A DNA stretch of 64,000 nucleotides. Source: Scilla litardierei. Lineage: Eukaryota > Streptophyta > Magnoliopsida > Asparagales > Asparagaceae. Location of the stretch: the NCBI GenBank assembly GCA_030789695.1, contig CM061134.1, forward strand, positions 61,883,334 to 61,947,333, given 5' to 3'. The notes beneath the pieces were generated by a model. It was not told the origin of the DNA, did not search any database, and was given only the letters and a program-made list of their open reading frames with translations. Below, piece after piece: positions 8,953 through 20,182 of this stretch; positions within the stretch are counted from its first letter, which is position 1; every line of letters starts with the position of its first letter. The position numbers and the translations under genes were made by a program.

Positions 8953-11724
8953 TCAATACGGGATGTTTGGTGCATACGGGATGCACCCGTCAAACTTTCC
9001 GGGGAGAACGCTTGGATTTGGACGTGGCGGCGTCGTGTTCTCCCGCGGTGGTCTCTCGTCTCGAATAGTGTTGGGGGGAGGCTCCCCCAAGCTAGCGGTT
9101 GCTCCGGTCAACGGCTTAACCGGTGATGCCGGTCTCCGTGCCAGCGGAGCTTTCTTTGGAGACTTTAATTTCGAGAGTTTGCAGAGCTCTCGAATCCTTG
9201 CGACATCAGCGTCGCCTTCATCTTCTTCACCGGAGAGGTCGGAGGAATCATCTTTATTCTCTTCATGGCCTAAATCCGGGCCTTCTTCAAAATCTTCATC
9301 AAAAAGAGCGCCAATTGAGTGAGGGATGGCCTCTTCTATCACCTCATCAAGGAGGTCCATGTAGTCAAGTTCCTCGTGATAAGGCATGTGCTTCATGGCC
9401 TTAGGAATGTGGAGCTCCACCTCGATGTTTCCGACGTTTAGGGTTAAGGTGCCTTCGCGCACGTCGACGATGACTCCGGCGGTGGCGAGGAACGGGCGTC
9501 CAAGTATCAATGAGGTGTCTCCCTCCTCCTTAACGTCCATGATCACGAAGTCACATGGCAAGCATATTCCACCCGGGACTTGTAGCGGTATGTCTTCGGC
9601 AATCCCCACCGGCCTTGTTATCCGTCCATCGGCTAATTGAATGCGCATGTCGGTGGGTTTCAACTTTGTCCCGGTGTTTAGCTTTAAGAACATGGAGAGG
9701 GGCATGAGGCTCACACTAGCCCCAAGATCAACCAACGCCTTTTGAAGAGGAACGCCGCCCAAAGTGAAAGGAATCCGAAAACTCCCCGGATCTTTAAATT
9801 TTGCCGGCTCCTTTTCTCTCTTAGTAAACCAAGAGCCCTCCTCGGCTAGCATGATCTTCTCCTTCCTCTTTCTCCCCGAGATCAAGTCCTTCAAGAATTT
9901 GGCATACGTGGGGATCTCGACGATGGCGTCAAGGAAGGGAATGTTAAGGCTAACTCCTCTTAGGTACTCGAGAAATTTTGCTAGCCTTTTCTCCATCTTC
10001 GCTCTAGCGAGCCTTTGGGGGAATGGGACCGGTGGCATGAAGCGCCTCTCCTCAATCAATTTCTCCGCTCTAGATTTCTCTTCGTCATGTGGCTCCTTCT
10101 CTTTTTCAACCTCAACTATCGGCTCAATTGGCTCCAAGCTTTCCTCCACGGGCTCCTTGGTAGGAATCATGGCGGGGGTGGTGTCCTTCCCGCCTCTAGT
10201 AGTAACGGCAACTACAGCGTTGATGTGGCCGGTGTTGCCCCGTGGGTTTTGCTCCAGTTGCGCCGGCAATCGTTGAGTGTTCCGATTGAGCAAAGCCAAT
10301 TGCTCCGATATTTGAGCCACTACGGTATTAAGAGAGTCTTTCCCCGCCTTCAAAGTAGCATTCAACTTATTTTGCTCGACCATGAACGCCTCCACTCTAG
10401 TTTCGAAGTCGGTTCGTTGCGGAGCTTGTGGAGGGCTTTAGTTTTGATTCCTCCACCCTTGGTTGTATCCGGGAGGCCTATAAGGTGGAACTTGTTGCTT
10501 CGGTTGAAAGTTTTGTTGAGTAGGCCCCCTCGGTGGGTAATATTGTTGTTGGGGTGGTGGCGGCCGAGCTTGATTAGGCGGTTGTTGTGGCGGGTTCAAA
10601 GCTCCTTCATTGTTGGCGTAGGAGAATCCCGGATGATTTCTTGCGGCCGGATTGGACCAATACCCTTGGTTCCCCGCAACATATTGTACTTGCTCCAAGG
10701 ATCCTTCTACTTGCTCTCCTCCCGAGTACATGGCTTGAGATTGGTCTTGCCAATCACACATTTGGTTCGTCGGCGCGGAGGTGGAAGGGCTTCCTTGGGG
10801 CTCCGTAATGAACTTCTCCAATCTCTCCACCACCTTGTGGAGAGAATCAAATTTGCTCGTAAGCTCCGCTACGGCCTTCGCCTCGTAGATGCTTGTTGGC
10901 TTTAAGGAGGACATGGAGTGTCCTCGCTCATCGCCCCATTGTTGGTTATTTGAGGCCAACTCCTCGATTAGGGCCGTAGCTTCCTCGGGAGTCTTTGACA
11001 AGATAGCACCATTCGCCGTGGCATCAATAATTTGTTTGGTCCCCGGTTGGAGACCGTTGTAGAAGCTATGCACTAGCTCCCAATCTTCTATACTGTGGTG
11101 CGGGCATTGATGCTGTAAATCCTTAAACCGCTCCCAAGCTTCATAGAGCGTCTCCTGTGGTCTTTGCTTGAAGGACATGAGAGCGCTCCGGATTTTCACC
11201 GTCTTGGATGGGGGATAAAATTTGTCAATGAAAGCGTCCGCCAACCCGTCCCAAGAGGTGAAAACTCCGTCAGCCTACGTCCTCAGCCAATAGAGTGCCT
11301 TGTCCTTTAGCGTGAAGGGGAAGAGACGCAGTCTGATGGCATCGATGGGGACCCCCGGCATTTGAAATGTGGCGCACTTCGACAAGAATGATTGGATGTG
11401 GTAGTGGGGGTTCTCATGGGCGTTCCCATGAAATGGGTCTTGTTGCATCAAAACCACCAATCCAGTCTTTAGCTCGAAGTTCTTGTCGGCCGCCAACTCC
11501 GGCACGGCAATGGATGATGTAGTAGAAGAGGTCTTAGGCCGAAGCCTATTGCGAATAGAAATTATCCTTGCCATCCTTGCCGCCAATTCTTTGGGAGTTT
11601 CCGGGTTGGTCATAAACCGCCCTTCCGGATTTTGTCTCCTTTCCGCTCTAAGTCTCCGCGCGGTACGTTCGATCTCCGGATCAAATAATAAGGCTTCGGG
11701 GTCCGCCGTAGATCTCGTGTACAT
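8953..11724 (-). pseudogene. gag: Athila-A gag-protease (two in-frame stops)
   Basis: One frame of 924 codons is broken only by TAG at 11275-11277 and TAA at 10438-10440. Both fit C-to-T changes of Gln codons. The N-terminus, MYTRSTADPEALLFDPEIE, matches the other two Athila gags in the window. Gag (capsid) covers 11724 to about 10440, with the usual block LYEAWERFKDLQHQCPHH. After a Pro/Gln-rich linker, the protease-like domain has ALVDLGASVSLMPLSMF (near 9720-9680) and LILGRPFLATAGVIVDV. The active site is DLGA rather than DS/TGA, as in other Athila-type proteins. A Glu/Asp-rich tail and Pro-rich end follow. No RT follows. Confidence 0.85.
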
Positions 11725-11872
11725 GCACAGGGAAAACAGAGTTCCAAAGAGATGATTAGTACCGTGGAAGGGTTAGGTAAGAATAGTAATGGAAATAAAA
11801 ATGATAATAATAAAAAAAATAAAAATAAAAGAAAGAAGTAGCTAGGGTGAGAAAGAATCAAACGCAATCGCC

Positions 11873-11890
11873 TCCCCGGCAACGGCGCCA
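11873..11890 (-). other. Primer-binding site (tRNA-Asp), Athila-A
   Basis: The minus strand reads TGGCGCCGTTGCCGGGGA, an 18 of 18 match to the complement of the plant tRNA-Asp 3' end, six bases inside the 5' LTR. Confidence 0.95.
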
Positions 11891-11896
11891 AAAACT

Positions 11897-13715
11897 TGAT
11901 CGCACCCCGGATACACGTCCCGGAGCGACGGTTGTAGTTTTACCGCAAGCGCACGGTATAGCGGCGAGCGGGTATCGAACACAGGGAGGACGAATGACCG
12001 TGCTTGTTCCTAATCAACCTGGCTATTCAAGAGAGATAATTGCCTTGGGCGATCCTGTCACAATCGTCAGACAAATGTGCGAAATATCAAATCGAATAAA
12101 GAACGTCTAGGGAATGGGGAATCCCCGCTACTCACCGTATTAGATAAAAGTGGTTCGTCGGTATTAAAATTGCTAGAATGAGAATTCGGATGAACTAGTT
12201 GCAACTGAATGTAGAACCAAGCTCACGCTCTCGCGCTGTTGTCGGTCTATAGCTTTCCTAGGTTCGGGTCCAATCTCTTGCAAACCCTAGCCTAGGGAAG
12301 CTAGCATTAGGATCAACATCATCGTCCAATCGCGCACCGAGCCCAATCTCTTGCAAACTCGGTCCACGATCTAGATTGGGATAGTTCCTACCCGTCCAAT
12401 CTCTTGCAAACGGGTATTGGCATGGAATTGCACCCGGAAATCCTAATATCGGTCCAATCTCTTGCAAACCGATCCTTCGAAAATCCGACTCCAACCCAGT
12501 TCGGATTTCTAGGGTTTCCTATCGAATTGGGATCCAATCTCTTGCAAATCCCAATTGATATGAATACCTAGCCATCCGTAGTAAATCGATCCCAATCTAA
12601 TCTCAAATAACAATCCTAGCTCAATTTCTACCAATTCATCACAATTATGAAATAGGGCTCGTAGGGTTCATCCCCACGCCCCGAGACGTGGTGACTACTC
12701 ACAAATCATAGCAATATCACAAATTTGATCAATGAAATAAGCAATGGAACTCATCACAAATATTGAGATAAATAATAAAAATAGAATTTTTAGGGAAGAG
12801 AGATGCAAACCAATGGAGTTCTTCAATTTAATCCAACAAAAATCCAAGTTTTTCCTCCTCTCCAATCACAATAATAAAGCTAAAAAGTAATCTAAAAAGC
12901 TGCAAAAAATCTAAGAGATGGCTCTCTAAAACTAGGGTAAAAACAGGGCTTAAATAGCCCCAAAATCGTCCAAAAATCCTGACCAAAACGCCCCTGCACA
13001 GCCTGTTTTCCGCAAATTTCGCTACAGGCAGCGCATCGCACTCGGCCGAGTGACAAATGTCGCTCGGCCGAGTGAGAAACCATGTACTTTTCCAGTAAGT
13101 CGGGGCCTTCAGGGGTCTTCACTTCGGGAGCGGCTCGGCCGAGTGAGTTGTCGTCACTCGACCGACGGCTTCACTGCACTCGGGCGGACGTGGTTTACCA
13201 CTCGGCCGAGTGGGTCTTCTGAAGCTCAGGTGGCCGAAAAACAGAAACTTCGATATTTTGGAGGGGCTTCGTCTGGGCGCCACTCGGGCGGACGTGGTAT
13301 CGTCACTCGGCCGATGCGGTCTCCGTCGCTCGGCCGAGTACACATGGAAATCGTGTCTGAACGGGTCGGCCGAGCAGTGTCTCGCTGGTCGGCCGAGTGG
13401 CTCCTCCACTCGGCCGAGTGGGACACAAAAAATGCCCAATCTGATTGTTTTGGCCTCCTCGTCGCTCCTGCGACGTCCATTCTTCTTCCGCTCCTCTCCA
13501 ACAGTAAAATACCCCTCGGGGAGGTCGTCGGTGGCCGTCTAGAGTAAGCGCATCTCGAGATCACTCCAAATCGCGCCAAATCTCCTGAAATGCGACAAAA
13601 ACAACAAATCGTGAAAAGCATCGCAATATCGTCGATATATCGTGAAAAACATGATTTGGGCGATCTAAATGGCATGCAAATACACGGAAAAAAGGTGTAA
13701 AATAAGGAGTGATCA
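11897..13715 (-). mobile_element. Athila-A 5' LTR
   Basis: 1,819 bp. In sense order: U3 with the CGGCCGAG array (about 13420-13039), TATA-like TATTTAAG at 12956-12949, and a transcribed part with the five-hairpin array (12556-12257). The Cys/His-poor open frames across 12892-13767 come from the array. Confidence 0.95.
12257..12556 (-). repeat. Five-hairpin array with constant loop, Athila-A 5' LTR
   Basis: Same array as in the 3' LTR (offset 10,136). All five cores and all arms are intact in both LTRs, although the LTRs have started to diverge. Confidence 0.85.
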
Positions 13716-13720
13716 ACGTC
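13716..13720. repeat. Target-site duplication of Athila-A (right copy)
   Basis: ACGTC, identical to 1756-1760. Confidence 0.95.
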
Positions 13721-14365
13721 CAGTCACACCAATATCCACTATAATTTAGAAGTGAATACAATCTCACACAGAGGTACCTTACACCAAAGATTTTTTCTTA
13801 CACAAGAAACCAACCAACCCTACATAAGGGTCAAATTCCCACACAGAGAATTACTAACTCCCACACAGAGAATTAGGGTAGTCCTACACTAGGACACCAA
13901 ACTCTCACAAAGAGAGTAACTTCCACAAAGAATGTAACCAACTTCCACAAAGAGAGTATTTAATTCCCATAAAGAGAATTAAACAAAAGACTCTTACATA
14001 TGCTTTGAGATGGACTTACTCATATGAAGATGAAGGCATGGAAGAGGATAACCAAGTACTTGAGATTTAGCTTGATTGCACTTGGATGATTTCTCCTGAG
14101 CTTAAGCTTCAATGCATGAAGAGAGAAATGCTCATCAGAGGGAAATGAGAGAGTTTGAGAGTAGCTTAATGATTCTCAAATGATCTTCAATAGGTCCAAG
14201 ACATTCTAATAAAATCAGCCATCTCCTATATATAGGAAGTCCAAAGGAACCTCAACCCCAAAGAAAAACCCCAAAATAATAAATCTGCAACTGCTATATT
14301 TGGCAGTTTATGGCACGGACAGTTGACTGATGAACAATAGACAGTCGACTAGTCAACGGCTATAA
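13721..14365 (-). mobile_element. copia-1 3' LTR, second piece (U3 lost)
   Basis: It continues the LTR cut at 1760 and aligns with 18628-19270 of the right LTR, including the CACAGAGAATTA and CTCCCACAAAGAGAGTA repeats and a TATATATA box near 14227-14234. The outer part of U3 (about 900 bp, right-LTR positions 19290-20177) is missing. The LTR is instead followed by a 100-bp unrelated spacer and an inverted copy of its own last 85 bp. Confidence 0.8.
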
Positions 14366-14550
14366 TGTGAGCCATGAAATTGGACAAGTTATTGAATGCG
14401 AGTTTCTAAGCTAAGGTTTTGAGCTACAAATTTATCATTGGAAATGTTCAATTTCTTAACTTACGTTATAGCCGTTGACTAGTCGACTGTCTATTGTTCA
14501 TCAGTCAACTGTCCGTGCCATAAACTGCCAAATATAGCAGTTGCAGATTT
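14281..14550. repeat. 85-bp perfect inverted repeat (fold-back)
   Basis: 14281-14365 and 14466-14550 are exact reverse complements over 85 bases, separated by a 100-bp spacer. The left arm is ordinary copia-1 LTR sequence (matched, with divergence, at 19186-19270). The right arm is an inverted copy abutting gag. Perfect identity against about 8% divergence from the other LTR suggests that the fold-back is recent or maintained by conversion. Confidence 0.9.
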
Positions 14551-14941
14551 CTTTCCTTTGGTCCTTGAAATTGGACTTTCCTTTCCAATATTTCTTTCCT
14601 TTTCCTTTATAGTAATTGGAGGGTTTGGAAGGGCATTCGGTAGAGCGATGACCTTTACCACTGCAAGTGTGGCAAGTAGGAGTTTTGTTAGAATTGGAGA
14701 CAAACTTTGACAAAGATGTACCTTGCTTGCCCTTGAGGAATGCCTCGAATTGCTTGGCAAGCTCGATGAAATCATCATCTCTAGCATCATCTTCTCCATC
14801 ATCTTCACTCGAAGCTTCTCGATGGAATTTCTTTCTCCACTCAATTGGCTCCTTCTCGGCATGGAATGCAACCCCCTTTTGCTTCTCTGGCTTCTTAGGC
14901 TTCATTGGTTGAATCTCTTTCTTATGTTGAAGCTTCACTTC
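14551..14941 (-). pseudogene. gag: copia-1 gag, C-terminal part
   Basis: Sense runs from the solo-LTR insertion at 14941 to the fold-back junction at 14550. It begins KLQHKKEIQPMKPKKPEKQK, then an acidic stretch (SSEDDGEDDARDDD) and a CCHC zinc knuckle, CHTCSGKGHRSTEC, typical of Copia nucleocapsid. Coding sequence ends by running into the inverted LTR arm. No protease follows. Confidence 0.8.
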
Positions 14942-17783
14942 TGTAATGACCACTTTTCGTTGTACTTTGTTCGTGCACGTGCTTTTGGCCGTGCACGTGT
15001 TTATTTTAGACTTTATTTGTTTGAGAACACTTTTGTGTGATATGCCGTTGTGAACGTCTCTGAGGGTATTAAATAGTGGCACTAATTTGGAAGGACGTTT
15101 CTCGAGTCGTTTTCCCACAATTTAATCTTATTTGATGAGACGTTGCAATTTTCACTTTTGACGGGAGACGTTTCTATTTTTAGTTTCGTTGTCCGACGTC
15201 GAAATTGAGATCCGTCTTCTTAGTTAGCTCACTTTCGTCATCACGATCACCCCGATATTTATTTTATAATTTTTGGAGTTTATTTGACCACTTTTATATT
15301 TTTAACAAGGTTTATAATATTTTTAATAATTAATTTTTAAATTATTTTCGGCCAAATAAAATTTATTTGAGTTTTAAACGTATTAATGAATTTTTGAGCC
15401 AATTTCCAGCTCATTTGGACCATATCAAATCCTTGTGTGAGTTGGAGAAGTTGAGATTCAAATTTAAATATTTTTGAACTTCTAATCCTATTAGATTTAG
15501 CCCTAGACCAAGTCAACCCATCTACACTATATAAACAACCCCTAGGAAGACCTATTTTTGCAAGAAATTAACCCTAGCCACTTCCAAAACTCAAATTTGA
15601 CGTTGCGACGATTCGTCGCAACGTTGCGACGAACAGCTGCCGCACGACCGAGAAAACCAAGGCCGTTCCCCTGCTCCGACCGCTAGCCGCCCCCGCACCA
15701 AGCCCCGTCCGCACCCCGCTACTGCCGCCCGTTTTGTTCCCCCGCTCTGACCGATAGGATCTCTCGGTCAGACCGAGAGACCCGCTCCGCATCCCCGCAT
15801 CTTCGCACCGCACCGACCCCCGCACCGTTCGCCCGCTCCGCTCCGCGTCTGACCGAGCCGTTCGCCCGCACCAACCGCCCTTCGCATCATTGAAATGTTG
15901 CGACGTTGCAACTCTCGTTCCCCCGTGTCTGACCGACGGCCCTCCCCGCTGCGACCGAGAGAACCAAGGCCGCACCGACCCAAGCGCTGCATAGCCCCGT
16001 CCCCCAGTGTCTGACCGAGCAAATCCCCGCACCGAGGCTGTACGACCGAGAGCCATTCATCGCAACCCCGCACCCGTCGCACCACTTACCACCGTGGGCC
16101 CCCCAAGTTCTCCAGAAGTATTGTGGGTCCCCCATAGGTCCCTAGGACTACTGTAGGCCCCACCTAGGTGCTTGCTCTTCGAGGGTTTGCCGCGTACGAC
16201 GTTGCGACACGTCGTAGCCGTCGTCGCACGTGCTAACTTTGGAATCTGGAATCGTTGCTCCGGTTGATTGCTCTGAAATTTCCAGCGAGGAATCTAATTG
16301 GAATCTGGACTTGGAGCGCGATATTATTATTCCAACCCCCGGCGTCGCTACCCGACGCCGGTGTAGCTTTCGCGTCGTGTTGAGGTAACGCTTTGCACCC
16401 CTAGGACCCCCAACCCAATTGCATGCTAACCAAGACTAAAAATCAGTATTTTAAAGTATTTTAAATGTTTTAGCAATCACTAATCAAGATTAATAAAAAC
16501 GGATGTAGGCCGGTGGACTTGTGCACGTAGGAATTGTGACTTTGGACTCGTTGGACGGTGTTTCTCTGACGTGATACTTGCAGGCAAGTGAAACTTGCCA
16601 AATCTTGCTTAGGGCCATGTTTTTAGGCCACTTCCTTGTTTTTAGCGTAAAAGAGACTAGTCAGTGAAATGATAGCTGGCTAGACGCCTACTTGATCTAG
16701 TTTGACAACGAAACTAGATCCGTCACCTAATTGATCTAGCTTGACAACGAAGCTAGATCCAACCCTTTAAACTTGTCATTCATGCATACTAAACTGTCAC
16801 GTTTACTTTCCTTACATGTACGCCTTACTACTTGCCATGTCATGTCATCCATGCATTGAAGGTCGCATTCGTAGCACACGCTACAATACTTGTACCCGTA
16901 CTTCCTTGTCCGGCTAGGTGCACCCCTATGCCATACTTGTTTAAAACACTTCCTGGCTCGTGATCCAGAAGCGGGCCTCATGTGTTGTTGAAAACCAATG
17001 CCCGATACACGTGGAGGGGTAGGGATAAACGGTCACTTGAGCTTAGGAGTTGGCCCGCGCAGCCACTCTAGCCAAAAGGCGGAATCTCTGTGCACGAGGT
17101 GCTTACTTTACTTGTCTTGTACTTGTCTTGTGAATGATTCATGCCATGTTTAAATGCCATGCTCGCACTTTACTTTACTTTACTTTACCTGTTGCACTCA
17201 TTACTTTAACTGTCATGTCATTGCATCATGCTAGAACTGCTAGGTCGCTTTACTTTTACCTACTTTCAGTTTCCTTGCACAAGTCTCTTGTAGACTTGCT
17301 GACATATGCCCCTTGCTCTTTTGGGAGTCACATGTTAGACCCTGAGCCAGAGACAGTTGTTGAGGACGAGGTGTTTGCTGACGCTGAGCCTGAGCCTACG
17401 TTCGTTGAGGAGTTCGAGGATACCGGAGACCAGTCTTAGAGACTGTTGAGTTGCTTTTGCTTTAGGTTGCTGTTAGTTGCCTGTGCTTGCACCATTACTT
17501 TGTTTTCGTACTTTGTACTTTTGTTGGCCATGCTGGGGCCTCTTTTAGACTCTTTTATTTTAGCCTGGTGGCTTTTCTGCGATGTTGAAATTTTTTATTA
17601 TGGATATTCTGAGATTTATTCTTTGTCTCATTTCCTTATTATTATCTTTGTTTCGTTTCGCGTTGCAAGGACCTGCAGTTTAAATGTTGATTGACGCTTA
17701 TCGGACTTGCAGCTTTGTAGCTTCAAGTCTGAGCGGACCTTCTCACGCTTCACCTCCACGTTTTTGGGAAGCGGGGCGTGACA
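14942..17783 (+). mobile_element. Solo LTR, Tekay/Del-like, 2,842 bp
   Basis: It starts TGTAATGACC, ends GGGGCGTGACA, and is flanked by ACTTC at 14937-14941 and 17784-17788, inside copia-1 gag. No internal region remains, as expected after LTR-LTR recombination. A TATATAAA at 15528-15535 is a candidate promoter. The GC-rich part 15600-16060 holds reiterated CTGACCGAG words and GTTGCGAC dyads. A short frame near 17340-17440 (PEPETVVEDE...) may be a remnant of the pol C-terminus that reaches into such LTRs. The lineage call is from termini and length only. Confidence 0.75.
15600..16060 (+). repeat. Palindromic-word region in the solo LTR
   Basis: 15601-15623 is an 11-bp inverted repeat (CGTTGCGACGA) around one base. 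GTTGCGAC recurs near 15898 and at 16199. TCTCGGTC and GACCGAGA form a dyad near 15762-15778, and CTGACCGA recurs near 15750, 15846, 15930 and 16010. Here the array lies downstream of the TATA-like box. Confidence 0.6.
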
Positions 17784-18397
17784 ACTTCATATGCCATGAG
17801 ATTCTCAATGCACTCCTCAACGATGTATTTGGACATGTCATTTGACTCCACAATCCCGTTGGCCTTTGACTCCCATTGAGATGTAAGCGAGTCAAGGATC
17901 TTCTCCACTCGATCCTCTTGGAAAATCACCTTTCCAAGACCTTCCAAAGCGTTCACAATTTTTGTTAACCTTGTGAACATCTCCGAGATATTTTCACCTT
18001 CCTACATCTTAAACAACTCATATTTAGATATAAATACGCATTGTTTAGATTTCTTTACCTTCGAATTCCCTTCATGAGAAATATCCAATGTATGCCAAAT
18101 TTCGTTGGTCGTTTTGCACATGGAGATGCAGTTGAACTCATTGTGAGTGAAGGCGTAATGGAATGCATTCATATCCCTCGCATTGAATTTGATCGAGTCC
18201 TTCTCCGCTTTTGTCCTTGAAGCCGCAGGTGTAGTAGGCTTCTCAAATAGTGACTCCATAATGTCACATAGGTCGTGACCCATCAAGTAGATCATCATCT
18301 TGATCTTCCAACTTGGGTAGTTGGTTCCGTTGAAGAGCGGGGATCGTACGGTTGATAGACCTTCTTCATGAGACGCGGATATAGCATTGAATCCCAT
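17784..18397 (-). pseudogene. gag: copia-1 gag, N-terminal part
   Basis: The ATG at 18397 starts MGFNAISASHEEGL, followed by the typical Copia gag segment FNGTNYPSWKIKMMIYLMG (DUF4219/UBN2-like). One in-frame TAG lies at 18002-18004 (the codon after ELFKM), consistent with a CAG-to-TAG change. The frame then continues to LMAYEV, where the solo LTR interrupts it. It resumes at 14941. Confidence 0.85.
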
Positions 18398-18420
18398 CGT
18401 TGTTGTATGCTAAAACCTCA

Positions 18421-18431
18421 CTCTGATACCA
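18421..18431 (-). other. Primer-binding site (initiator tRNA-Met), copia-1
   Basis: The minus strand reads TGGTATCAGAG two bases inside the 5' LTR, the standard Copia primer site. Confidence 0.85.
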
Positions 18432-18433
18432 AT

Positions 18434-20177
18434 TGTAAGGACCGTCTTACCCTTGCAATACTAACAACAAACTCTAGTGTGGGGTGAATAGAGTAATGGC
18501 AATAAATCGTGCAATTAAAATTTAACTTGCAATTGCAGAATAATAAATGCAAGGGGAATTACTTAACACAATCAATCCAAATGCAAACACAAGATATTAC
18601 CCTGATTCCCCAAACTTGGGTACGTCCAGGCACACCAATATCCATTATAATTCAAACAAATAGAAGTTAATACAATCTCACACAGAGAATTTTGTCCTAC
18701 AAAAGTACCCAACCAACCCTACACAAGGGTCAAATTCTCACACAGAGAATTACTAACTTCCACACAGAGAATTAGGGTTAGTCCTACACTAGGACACCAA
18801 ACTCCCACAAAGAGAGTAAGCAACTCCCACGAAGAGAGTATCTAATTCCCACAAAGAGAATTAGGGTTTCAAGAAAACAATTGAAACAAAAGACTCTTAA
18901 CTATGCCTTGAGATGAACGTACTCAAATGAAGATGAAGGCATGGAAGAGGATAACCAAGTTCTTGAGATTTAGCTTGATTGCACTTGGATGATTTCCCTT
19001 GAGCTTAAGCTTCAATGCATGAAGAGAGAAATGCTCATGAGAGGAAAATCAGAGAGTTTGAGAGTGGCTTAATGATTCTCAAATGATCTTCAATAGTTCC
19101 AAGAAGTTATAATAAACTCATCCCTCTCCTATATATAGGAAGTCCAAAGGAACCCTCAAATCCAAAGAAAACCACCAAAATAATAAATCTGCAACTGCAA
19201 TATTTTGGCAGTTTACGACACGGATAGTTGACTGATGAACAACAGATAGTCGACTGGTCAACGGCTATAAAATTCCTAACTGCTATAATCTGAGCCAGGA
19301 CAGGAGACTGTAGAAGACTACACATGCGCCTGTATAATAGGCAGGCGCCTAAAAATCCTTCGTCAGTTGCCTCCTACAAGGCATGGAAATGAAGCCGAGA
19401 AATGCAACTTATGCACTTGTGTATACAGATGACTGATGACCAAAGTACATGCGCATGTGGAAATACAGGCGATTGTAAACTCTGAATCAGTCGGTTGTCA
19501 CACAAAGTGGATTGATGCCCAAAAATGCAAGTTACGCATTTTGGCATACAGACGACTATAGAACAAATCACGTGCGCCTGATGGAACACAGGCGACTGTA
19601 AAATGAACATCAGTCATCTGTCTCCAATATTTTAAGATAGAGTCAATAAAATTTGACTTGAGCTAGTGCACAACATCCGACTGTAGAAGGCTAGACAGGC
19701 GCCTGGAATTACCCAGTCGCCTACCTTTATCAGTCGCCTGTTAGAGAGCCAAGAAATCCAATAAGTGTTTAAAGCAATGTGAACCTATTGGGATGGTTCA
19801 TTATGATAATCTTAAGGTACACTAAGATGGAAAATGCATAAGCATGAATGAGTAGACCATCTATCAAGGCATTACAATTAAACCTAGACTCAAAAAGAGA
19901 AAAGCAATTAAATGAAATTACATGAATTACACTGCTTCCCTTAGAGTCTATGGCTTCAACCTTGATTCTCTCCATCTTCTCCAAGCTTTGGCACTCCTTG
20001 AGTCCAAGCTTTGGTATTGCTCCTCTTGATCTCCATCCCTGCACCAAGCTAGTAATCTCCAAATCATGCTAATCTTCATTTGATAAACATGAGAGTAAAA
20101 CATGAGAGATATTAGCAACAACATAATGTTGTGATCATCATCAAAATAATATATGTATGAAACACCAATACTCAACA
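18434..20177 (-). mobile_element. copia-1 5' LTR, 1,744 bp
   Basis: In sense orientation it starts TGTTGAGTATTGG at 20177 and ends GGTCCTTACA at 18434. A TATATATA box is at 19137-19130. Upstream of it, at about 19200-19750, U3 contains many degenerate words of the type GACTGTAGA, CAGGCGACTG and AGTCGCCTG. Downstream is a cluster of CACAGAGAATTA and CACAAAGAGAGTA repeats (18670-18865). Confidence 0.8.
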
Positions 20178-20182
20178 TATGT

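Larger units (their letters stand above)
1761..13715 (-). mobile_element. Athila-A: complete pol-less Ty3/Athila-like retrotransposon, 11,955 bp
   Basis: Two LTRs of 1,819 bp each begin TGATCGCACC and end AGTGATCA, with the 5-bp TSD ACGTC. In sense (minus) order: 5' LTR 13715-11897, perfect 18-base tRNA-Asp PBS, gag-protease ORF with two stops (11724-8953), a conserved junction motif, a CGGCCGAG array with a TATA-like box, an Athila ORF1-like gene in the env position (7744-5541), a long 3' noncoding part, a polypurine tract and the 3' LTR. No RT, RNase H or integrase is visible, so it depends on enzymes supplied in trans. By eye the LTRs differ at about 14 substitutions and two 1-base indels (about 0.8%), so the insertion is recent. 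Confidence 0.95.
1568..20177 (-). mobile_element. copia-1: SIRE-like Ty1/Copia element, gag only, with nested insertions
   Basis: The boundaries are TGTAAGGACC at 1568 and ACTCAACA at 20177, flanked by the 5-bp repeat TATGT (1563-1567 and 20178-20182). The sense strand is minus: the 5' LTR is at right, the 3' LTR at left. The internal region holds only gag. Protease, integrase, RT and RNase H are absent, and gag runs straight into an inverted copy of LTR sequence at 14550. Two later insertions interrupt it: Athila-A in the 3' LTR and a solo LTR in gag. Without them it measures about 3.8 kb. It could only have moved with enzymes from a relative. Confidence 0.8.
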
